Assembly: GCF_900101395.1 (NCBI RefSeq)
Contig: NZ_FMZO01000004.1
Coordinates: forward strand, 363,009 to 427,008
From: Niabella drilacis
Lineage (GTDB): Bacteria; Bacteroidota; Bacteroidia; Chitinophagales; Chitinophagaceae
Reading direction: 5' to 3'
Length of the DNA: 64,000 nt
Under the pieces are notes generated by a model. That model worked only from the letters and a program-made list of their open reading frames with translations. It did not search any database and was not told the origin of the DNA. Both the position numbers and the translations under genes were made by a program. How positions within the stretch are numbered: position 1 is the stretch's first letter; the number at the start of each line of letters is the position of its first letter. This document shows positions 57,327 to 64,000 of the stretch, one piece after another.

Positions 57327-58733
57327 TTAATACAGCTTTGTTACATCCAGCTCCTGGGTCGAACGCATCAGTTCTATCGCTGCCCTGCGCTGGTTAAACA
57401 AAGCATTCTGATATTCCAGCTCGGCTGCTTCCAGGTCGTTTTCCGCTTCAATCAATTGCATAGATTTGGCCATCCCATACCGGAATTCTTTTTCCGCCTG
57501 TACCAATGCATTTTGCGCCAGCTCTTTTTGTTTTTTCTTCAGCCCGATCTGTGCATTGGCGATATCATAACCCGATTGATTATTGGCCTGGTTTAATGTG
57601 AGTTTCCGCAGCGCATCATATTTCTGGTTCAGCAACTGCTCCCGGTCTATAAGTGCCAGCCCGGCGGCATGTTTGCCTTCTCTGCCATCGAAGATCGACC
57701 ACTGAAATCCTACACCGGCCCGCAGTATGGGAAATACATTCAGGCTGGCAGGGCGCCAGTCTAATTTGCGGCCGGGGTATCCGATGCTGGGGATGGGGGG
57801 AATAATATTCCCCGAAGTTTTCCATCTGCTGCCATAGAGCCCCAGGTAATAAGCAGAGGCCATAAGCTGCACCTTGGGGATCCACCAGGTTCTTTCTGCC
57901 TTTACTTTAAAATCGCTGGCGGCAATGCCATGATCCAACGCCCGGATCTCTGCGCGTTCTTCAATTGTTTTTTGCGGCGCCGTGGTTGTAATAGGCGCCA
58001 GGACCGGCTCGATCTGCCGCAGCCGATCCTTGGTAATGCCGGTCAATACCTCAAGTTGCGTAAGCAGCAGCTCTTTTTTACCTTCGTACTCGGCTACTTT
58101 TGCGTCCAGGGTGGCCTGGGCCAGCTCAATTTTTTTATGATCATAGGGTGTAATGAGGCCATAGCCCAGTGCCTTATCCGCGGTTTTTTTATTAGCGTCC
58201 AGTCTTTTTTTGCTTTCGTCCAGTACTTTTTTTGACTGGTGTACCAATGCCAGCTGATCGTAGGCCCTGGATATAATCGCAACAACTTCGTCCTGCGATT
58301 TCTCGAGCAATGCCTTTTCAGACAGCTGTTTTTCTTCCAGTGCCTTACCCAGGTATTTTACCTTGCCACCGGAGTATAAAAGCATTTTTGCATCAGCTTT
58401 TGCAAGACCCGAAAAGCCGGAAATATTCAGGTTGTTATTATATTTTCCTTCGGGAATATTCAGAAAAGGCTGCAGGTTGATCTCCGGAGAAATAAGGTGG
58501 GCCGTGGCATTCATATAACCGGCCATACCGCTGGCTTCCAGGGTGGGCAGGAAAATATCTTTAAGTTTCTGCTGGTCCAGTTCGGTGATCTTGTTTTTGG
58601 TTTGCTGCATTCTCAGATCGGCATCCCGCACCAGTGCGCTGTCTAAAAGCTCTTTAAAATCCGGTGCTGATTGTGCCTGGCTGTTGCTATGGAATAGCAG
58701 CAAAAGCAGGATAAGGTGCAGCATCTCTTTCAT
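57327..58733 (-). CDS. TolC family outer-membrane efflux protein
   Basis: 468 residues with signal peptide (1-20) and the two long helical repeats of the TolC fold (about 25-240 and 250-465), including Leu-Glu-Ala-Ser-Gly, a turn with Thr-Gly-Ile-Thr-Lys and the C-terminal Glu-Leu-Asp-Val-Thr-Lys-Leu-Tyr. First gene of a TolC-HlyD-permease operon. Likely exports drugs, lipids or metabolites; cargo unknown. Confidence 0.9.
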   Translation of the reverse strand: MKEMLHLILLLLLFHSNSQAQSAPDFKELLDSALVRDADLRMQQTKNKITELDQQKLKDIFLPTLEASGMAGYMNATAHLISPEINLQPFLNIPEGKYNNNLNISGFSGLAKADAKMLLYSGGKVKYLGKALEEKQLSEKALLEKSQDEVVAIISRAYDQLALVHQSKKVLDESKKRLDANKKTADKALGYGLITPYDHKKIELAQATLDAKVAEYEGKKELLLTQLEVLTGITKDRLRQIEPVLAPITTTAPQKTIEERAEIRALDHGIAASDFKVKAERTWWIPKVQLMASAYYLGLYGSRWKTSGNIIPPIPSIGYPGRKLDWRPASLNVFPILRAGVGFQWSIFDGREGKHAAGLALIDREQLLNQKYDALRKLTLNQANNQSGYDIANAQIGLKKKQKELAQNALVQAEKEFRYGMAKSMQLIEAENDLEAAELEYQNALFNQRRAAIELMRSTQELDVTKLY

Positions 58734-59634
58734 TATGGAAAAATATTTTATACGGGAATAAAATTTACATTAAATATAATATTAAATCCGTGTTTTACCC
58801 CATTCTGTGCTGAAAATATGATGTCAGACTTTTTTTTTAAGTATGCGGATATGGAAATGTCTGTATGCAGATCCGGGCCGGATCATTGAATATATTTTTA
58901 AGCAGTGCCTGTTGCAACAAATATTGTTTGCTCCTGCCGGTTATAGAGAAGGGCTATATTGCCGGTCGGTTTTTGCAGCCTCCTGCTCATGGCAACTTTG
59001 TTTGCAATAGGATACCTGGTGATTTTGGCTGGTGCCGGGAGGCTGGGGGAGCGCATCTTATTAGATGCATTCAGAACTCCTGTGCTGTGGCGGTCATTCC
59101 CGCTATAGCTGCCGATTATTTTTTTCTGCGTTCTGATTGCCATCACCTGTGCATTAAGTTAAGGTTAACGGGGCGCAACGCAAGCAGGTCGTAAATGAAT
59201 TGTGTCCTAAAGTAGCTGTCATGATACAGGTATGATAAACGTTGTATAAACACAAGGCTCCGGAAGGAGTCAGGACCGAAGCCATGGGTTAACCTGTGGA
59301 TGAAAAATAATACCTGCAAAGGCATCATTACAAATGATAGAAACAGTCTTTAAAAAAGGGCTTTAATAGGCTTTCGAAATTTTAGATGTATTTGACGCAT
59401 ATCAGGAAGGTGCAGGACGGTGGTTTAAAAAAGTTTTCTCATTTTCGTTTTTGAAAGCGATTGTGTGCAGCAAATGAAATATATCTCAATAAAATGAAAT
59501 TCCATTTTTAACTATTAAAACCAATCAGATGAGACTGTTTGCGGTTAAAGCCTTTTCCACTGTTACCTGACTTGTATGCTGCCCGGGATTTGACAGCAGT
59601 TCAAAACCAACAGGACGGGGTGGGGAGGGATGAT
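58734..59634. other. Gene-poor region
   Basis: About 900 bp without a credible gene. AT-rich near 58760-58820 (upstream of tolC) and 59330-59520. An ATG at 59529 opens a 13-codon frame before a stop and might be the signal-peptide start of the decayed GH127 gene that follows, but this is speculative. Confidence 0.4.
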
Positions 59635-60296
59635 CAATAATGTATACGTTACCTGCTGTAATTTAAATGGTCCTATGGGGCTGGCCCGTCTCCCCTATAT
59701 AGCTGTAATGCGTTCTGCCGCCGGACCTGTGGTCAACCTTTACAATGCAGCAACAGCTTCTATGACCCAGGTATCCGGTTAAAGATCACATCCGCGTTCC
59801 CACAAAGCGGAGCGGTTCGCATCCGGGTGCATACTACGAAAAAGGAAGTATTCCCTGTCAGACTGCGGATCCCCTCCTGGAGTGCCGCAACCCGGGTGGC
59901 GGTAAACGGGCAAGCCTACAAAGCAATACCGGGAGGCTATCTCGAAATCAAGCGAAGCTGGAGGGATGGTGATGAGATTATAGTTTGGCTGGACATGCGG
60001 AGCCGCATCCTGGAAGCACCTCATGGCAGCAACCGGAACGAAGATCCGTTCAGGGCGTTGCAGGTGGGGCCTCTTGTGCTGGAAAGAGATGAAAACCAGG
60101 ATCCGCATTACAATGAGCCGGTCAGTATTGTGAGCCATAAGGCCTTGTAGAGGCGAAGCCGGCACGACCGGCCGGAAGTCATTACCAGCAGATCATGCAG
60201 GTGCCCACCACCGGCGGTTATATCCGGATGGTGAAATATGCATCTGTGAACAACTGGGATGGAACCTATATCTGCGCCTGGCTCCCCTATAGGTAG
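59635..60296 (+). pseudogene. Decayed GH127-like (beta-L-arabinofuranosidase, DUF1680) gene, 3' part
   Basis: Three frame-shifted pieces line up with the C-terminal half of GH127. First (59635-59779): Val-Tyr-Val-Thr-Cys-Cys-Asn-Leu-Asn-Gly-Pro, the catalytic/zinc Cys-Cys region, through Val-Val-Asn-Leu-Tyr, ending in a stop. Second (about 59785-60150): Phe-Pro-Val-Arg-Leu-Arg-Ile-Pro-Ser-Trp-Ser and Val-Asn-Gly-Gln of the beta-sandwich. Third (about 60185-60296): Met-Val-Lys-Tyr-Ala-Ser-Val-Asn-Asn-Trp-Asp-Gly-Thr-Tyr, the usual C-terminus, then TAG. The N-terminal half including the catalytic acid is missing. It cannot make an active enzyme. Confidence 0.7.
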
Positions 60297-60345
60297 AAGG
60301 GGAAGAAAGAGGTAATATTGTTGAATGTATAAAATAACCACGCAA

Positions 60346-61536
60346 ATGATCGTAAAAAAGAGGATCCGTTGTTTATTGCTGTGCTGCCTGGCCTGGGCAG
60401 CAGGCTCCGGTAGCACAACAGCGCAGCGTTATGATGTGGCGGCTTTTTACTGGCCGGCCTATCATTATGAGCCCAGGAGTGGCTTTCTTTTTCCGGATAA
60501 AAAAGGGGAGTGGGAAATTATCTATAAGGCCAGGCCCAAAGAGGAAGGGCATATGCAGCCCAAAGTGCCGTTATGGGGGTATGAAAACGAGGCCGATCCG
60601 CGGGTAATGGACCGGAAAATAAAAACGGCCGTGGCCCATGGTGTAAACACGTTTATATTCGATTGGTACTGGTACGAAGGACAGCCATTCCTGGAAAGCT
60701 GTATTAATAACGGGTTTTTAAAGGCCAATAGAGGACGGATGAAGTTTTACCTGATGTGGGCTAACCACGATGCTACCAGCTATTGGGACGCCCGTAATCC
60801 ACGCAAGGACTCGGTGATCTGGAAAGGAGGAGTAAGCCGGGCAGAGTTTGATAAGATCACCGACCGGTTGATCAGTCGCTATTTTAAAAACCCGTCTTAT
60901 TACAAGATCAACGGAGAGCCCGTATTTTGTATTTATGAATTGCAAACCCTTATCAATGGTCTGGGCGGGCCGGTAGCAACAAAAGCGGCCCTTGATGATT
61001 TCAGGAGAAAAACAAAAGCCGCGGGTTTCCCGGGGCTGCATCTTCAGGGTATCTTATGGTCGGCCTTACCGGCGTCTATCAGCGGCGTGCCGGGCGATAA
61101 GATACAAACACAGGATAAAGTGCTTACCTATTTTGGTTTTAAAACCATTACCAATTATTGCTGGGCGCATCTGCAGCGGCCTTCAGGCGACTATGAAAAA
61201 TGGGCCGACGCTTCTACAGCAATGTGGAGCGGGTTTGACCACGATTTTTCGATCCCCTATCTTCCGAACGTAACCATCGGTTGGGATCCCAATCCCCGTT
61301 ATCCCTTCAAGGCAGGATATATCACCAACCCGGCTCCCGAAAAATTTGCGAAATACCTTGAAAAAGCGAAGGCTTACCTGGATGCGCATCCAGGGCAGCC
61401 GCAAATAGTGACCATCAATGCCTGGAATGAATGGTCGGAGGGCAGCTACCTGGAGCCCGATACCGTACATAAGCTGGGGTACCTTGAAGTACTGAAACGG
61501 ATTTTTCCGGCGCACCCTGCAACCACCATAAAATAG
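60346..61536 (+). CDS. Secreted GH99-like (WbsX-type) hydrolase
   Basis: 396 residues from the ATG at 60346, giving a signal peptide that ends Thr-Thr-Ala-Gln; an ATG at 60325 would add seven residues. TIM-barrel-like with Ala-Phe-Tyr-Trp-Pro-Ala-Tyr-His near the start, Phe-Ile-Phe-Asp-Trp-Tyr-Trp-Tyr near residue 105, and Asn-Ala-Trp-Asn-Glu-Trp-Ser-Glu-Gly-Ser-Tyr-Leu-Glu-Pro near the C-terminus, the hallmark of the WbsX/GH99-like group. Probably acts on mannose- or rhamnose-containing glycans, but specificity is not readable. Starts 49 bp after the GH127 remnant. Confidence 0.8.
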   Translation: MIVKKRIRCLLLCCLAWAAGSGSTTAQRYDVAAFYWPAYHYEPRSGFLFPDKKGEWEIIYKARPKEEGHMQPKVPLWGYENEADPRVMDRKIKTAVAHGVNTFIFDWYWYEGQPFLESCINNGFLKANRGRMKFYLMWANHDATSYWDARNPRKDSVIWKGGVSRAEFDKITDRLISRYFKNPSYYKINGEPVFCIYELQTLINGLGGPVATKAALDDFRRKTKAAGFPGLHLQGILWSALPASISGVPGDKIQTQDKVLTYFGFKTITNYCWAHLQRPSGDYEKWADASTAMWSGFDHDFSIPYLPNVTIGWDPNPRYPFKAGYITNPAPEKFAKYLEKAKAYLDAHPGQPQIVTINAWNEWSEGSYLEPDTVHKLGYLEVLKRIFPAHPATTIK

Positions 61537-61566
61537 CAGCGAGAATATTAACTATAACGTGTATCA

Positions 61567-63375
61567 ATGAACCTTATTTTCCCAACGCATCGCTTGCTGC
61601 TGACCGGTTGTTTTCTACTGCTGTTGCTGTATGCTGCTGCTCAGACATTAACGGTTGATCATTCTCTGCAAACGGCTACAGATGCGCTGGGCCGGCGCGT
61701 TCCGGGTTATGAAACCACCGGCGCCTCCCGGAAGGATAAGTTTGTAGGATTGTTCTACTGGACCTGGCATACAAGACAGGGCAAGGACAATCCCCCCTTC
61801 AATGTAACGGATTACCTGGCCCGCGATCCGAAGGCCATTGACGATTATGACCATCCCATCTGGCCCCGGCGCAACAGCCCCTGGTTTTGGGGCGAGCCTT
61901 TGCTGGGCTATTACCTGGACACCGATGAATGGGTATTACGTAAACATGCGGAGATGCTTGCAGACGCAGGTGTGGATGTGATTATTTTTGACTGTACCAA
62001 CGGGAATATCACCTGGAAGGAATCCTACAGGAAGCTTTGCGAGGTATTTACCAAAGCGAGGAAGGATGGTGTTCCAACACCCCGCATCGCCTTTATGCTC
62101 CCATTCTGGCCCAGCGACGGAGGTAAGGAGATCCTGAGGGAGCTGTACCATGACCTGTACCGGCCGGGACTTTATAAAGACCTTTGGTTTATCTGGAAGG
62201 GAAAGCCATTGATCATGGGGTTGCCCGAGTTTGCGGATGATATTGCAGGTAAGAAAAATGATCCTGCGCTGCGCGCGGCCATGAAAAACTTTTTCACTTT
62301 TCGACCGGGGCAGCCCGTGTATAACAAGGGTCCCGAGCGCCCGGATCACTGGGGCTGGCTGGAAATATATCCCCAGCACGGGTTTGTAAAGAACAAAAAT
62401 GGCGGGTTTGAACAGGTGACAGTAGGCGTGGCACAAAACTGGAGCAAGGAAAGGGGATTAACGGCTATGAATGCTCCCGGTGCTTTTGGCCGGAGCTATA
62501 CAAATGCAAAAGGGCAGATAACAACACCGGGTGCGGTGAATTATGGATTCAATTTCCAGGAACAATGGGAGCGCGCACTGGAGCTGGATCCGGAGTTTAT
62601 TTTTATTACCGGCTGGAACGAATGGATCGCAGGCCGTTATAAAGTATGGCAGCAGCAGACCAATGCATTCCCGGATGAATGTGACCAGGAGGGCAGCCGC
62701 GATGTAGAGCCAATGAAAGGCGGACATGGCGATAACTATTACTACCAGATGGTGACCAATATACGCCGGTTTAAGGGCCTGCCCGCGCCACAACCCGCCT
62801 CAGCACCGCGTTCCATCCGGATAGACGGCAACTTTGAAGAATGGATGAAGGTAACCCCGGCATTCCGCACTTATAAAGGCAATACACTGCACCGGAGCAG
62901 CCCCGGCTGGGGCAGCCTGTATTACCGGAACAATACAGGACGTAATGATATCGTTTTGGCCCGGGTTGCGAGGGATAACGAGAACTTTTATTTTTATGTG
63001 GAAACCGCAGCTGACCTTACACCCAGAACAGACCCGGGGTGGATGCGCCTTTTTATTGATACGGACAATGATAAGAATACCGGGTGGGAGGGTTATGATT
63101 TTGTTGTGAACCGGCTGAGCCCGGGGCAGAAGGCAACCCTTGAAAAATCAACAGGGGGCTGGTACTGGCAAAAAACGGGGGAGCTGGAATACGCAGTTGC
63201 CGGTAATAAAATGGAGCTTAAAATACCGAGATCATTACTGGGCATACCTGCTAAGGCAGATCTTGGTTTTAAATGGAGCGATAATATGCAGCAGGACGGG
63301 GTCATCACAGATTTTATCATCAACGGTGATACCGCACCCCTGGGAAGATTTAATTTTCATTTTGCAGCACCGTAG
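61567..63375 (+). CDS. Secreted GH71/GH99-like hydrolase with C-terminal CBM9-like domain
   Basis: 602 residues: signal peptide (1-25), a catalytic TIM-barrel-like domain (about 55-400, Val-Gly-Leu-Phe-Tyr-Trp-Thr-Trp-His; Val-Asp-Val-Ile-Ile-Phe-Asp; Phe-Ile-Thr-Gly-Trp-Asn-Glu-Trp-Ile-Ala-Gly), and a C-terminal beta-sandwich (about 415-600) with Ile-Asp-Gly-Asn-Phe-Glu-Glu-Trp and Phe-Ile-Asp-Thr-Asp-Asn-Asp, typical of DOMON/CBM9-like sugar-binding domains. It shares the W-N-E-W motif with the gene before it, 30 bp upstream, and the two are likely one operon. Confidence 0.78.
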   Translation: MNLIFPTHRLLLTGCFLLLLLYAAAQTLTVDHSLQTATDALGRRVPGYETTGASRKDKFVGLFYWTWHTRQGKDNPPFNVTDYLARDPKAIDDYDHPIWPRRNSPWFWGEPLLGYYLDTDEWVLRKHAEMLADAGVDVIIFDCTNGNITWKESYRKLCEVFTKARKDGVPTPRIAFMLPFWPSDGGKEILRELYHDLYRPGLYKDLWFIWKGKPLIMGLPEFADDIAGKKNDPALRAAMKNFFTFRPGQPVYNKGPERPDHWGWLEIYPQHGFVKNKNGGFEQVTVGVAQNWSKERGLTAMNAPGAFGRSYTNAKGQITTPGAVNYGFNFQEQWERALELDPEFIFITGWNEWIAGRYKVWQQQTNAFPDECDQEGSRDVEPMKGGHGDNYYYQMVTNIRRFKGLPAPQPASAPRSIRIDGNFEEWMKVTPAFRTYKGNTLHRSSPGWGSLYYRNNTGRNDIVLARVARDNENFYFYVETAADLTPRTDPGWMRLFIDTDNDKNTGWEGYDFVVNRLSPGQKATLEKSTGGWYWQKTGELEYAVAGNKMELKIPRSLLGIPAKADLGFKWSDNMQQDGVITDFIINGDTAPLGRFNFHFAAP

Positions 63376-63399
63376 AGGCAGCACTTATTTTAAGTCCTT

Positions 63400-63434
63400 A
63401 TTTATTCAGGGAGATACTGTACCCCTGAATAAAT
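63400..63434. terminator. Bidirectional terminator between convergent genes
   Basis: ATTTATTCAGGG (63400-63411) and CCCTGAATAAAT (63423-63434) form a perfect 12-bp stem with an 11-nt loop, 24 bp after the stop of the hydrolase and 43 bp past the stop of the convergent esterase. AT-rich stem bases stand in for a U-run on both strands. Confidence 0.65.
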
Positions 63435-63477
63435 GGTTGTCGAAACAGTAGCCAGAATATTGACGGTTGCAGGTGTA

Positions 63478-64000
63478 TTACTGCCGACGGTCAAAAACGA
63501 GCCGGTTTGCCAGGGTGATCTCATCCGCGCTGATCGTGTGTCCCATGTTTGGATAAACCTTTTCCGTAACGTCAGCATTCATCTGCTGCAGCAACCCGGT
63601 GGTAGCCTGCACCCGTTCTACCGGTACATGAAAATCCGGATCGCTGGTACCAATGAATACAGGTGTTTGCCGGAAATCACCCGTATAGTTCTGCGTGTAA
63701 AGCCGGTCGCCGATCAGTCCGCCGGTAAAAGCCACCGCGCCGCCATAGCGTTGTGCATGGCGTGTAATGTACTCAAGGGTGAGGCAGGCGCCCTGTGAAA
63801 AGCCCAGAAAGTAGAGATGCTCTTCTGGAATACCCGCTTTTAATACAATATCTGCGGTTTGTTGTACAATATCAATAGCAGAGGAAAGCCAGGGCTCATT
63901 ATCTTTTACAGGGGCCATAAAAGAATAGGGATACCAGGTATGATTGGTAGCCTGTGGCGCCAGCAATGCGGTGTCTGTTAGATGAAGGTAACCGGCGAGC
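63478..64000 (-). CDS. Partial phospholipase/carboxylesterase-like alpha/beta hydrolase
   Basis: The frame is open to the right edge of the window, so the N-terminus is missing. About 173 residues are visible. Leu-Ala-Pro-Gln-Ala-Thr near the edge and Phe-Leu-Gly-Phe-Ser-Gln-Gly-Ala-Cys-Leu hold the nucleophile elbow (Gly-Phe-Ser-Gln-Gly); Thr-Ser-Asp-Pro-Asp-Phe-His provides the Asp and Asn-Met-Gly-His-Thr-Ile the His of the triad. Typical of the cytoplasmic carboxylesterase/YpfH group. Confidence 0.82.
   Translation of the reverse strand, partial: LAGYLHLTDTALLAPQATNHTWYPYSFMAPVKDNEPWLSSAIDIVQQTADIVLKAGIPEEHLYFLGFSQGACLTLEYITRHAQRYGGAVAFTGGLIGDRLYTQNYTGDFRQTPVFIGTSDPDFHVPVERVQATTGLLQQMNADVTEKVYPNMGHTISADEITLANRLVFDRRQ

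Noticed and set aside
58865-59194. 109-codon plus-strand frame in the gene-poor region
   Set aside because: No family pattern, no promoter or start context.

Overview
The window looks like the chromosome of a Bacteroidota member, most likely of the Chitinophagaceae. The evidence is the large outer-membrane barrels with carboxypeptidase-regulatory and plug domains, promoters of the TTG / TAnnTTTG type, SCKK-type lipoproteins, six-bladed propeller proteins, WbsX/GH99-like hydrolases, and mostly absent Shine-Dalgarno sequences. I see no rRNA, tRNA, CRISPR array, prophage or insertion sequence.

Layout. 2-646 is the 3' end of an unidentified helical/TPR-like protein. 788-10492 (minus) holds an LpxR-like protein and two copies of a cassette made of a secreted propeller plus an outer-membrane barrel. 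10689-26405 (minus) is a complete assimilatory sulfur regulon: TonB receptor, two siroheme-synthase/TSUP fusions, cysE, cysI, cysJ, cobA, cysN, cysD, cysH and a 1-Cys peroxiredoxin. 26708-30705 (minus) encodes signalling proteins: a TPR histidine kinase, a kinase remnant, an AraC regulator and a LytTR response regulator. 30993-42028 (plus) is an island of secreted proteins and lipoproteins with a GH5 enzyme, a trefoil-like protein, a collagen-like/OmpA lipoprotein and four clear plus one distant copy of a lipoprotein family I do not recognise. 42351-53355 is mixed housekeeping: Rrf2 regulator, CDF transporter, LptF/G, ffh, Fic, two pirins, GNAT and Yip1. 53431-64000 holds a GH16 enzyme, a TolC/HlyD/ABC-2 export operon, a decayed GH127 gene, two GH99-like hydrolases and a truncated esterase.

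Two regulatory systems stand out. In the sulfur regulon a GTCTAC-N7-GTAGAC palindrome recurs six times. At three promoters it lies exactly 13 bp upstream of the -7 box. Two of those promoters are followed by short reading frames carrying Cys-Cys or Cys-Cys-Cys codon runs, so I infer combined operator control and cysteine-responsive leader-peptide control. In the secreted island, direct repeats with a 20-bp period and an AlgR/LytTR-like core (GTTyrTC) precede four transcription units. Three of them sit 28-29 bp upstream of a TAnnTTTG box. They lie beside a LytTR response-regulator gene, which I infer to be their activator.

Family assignments come from motifs and general fold recognition by eye. 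No alignment or database search was run.
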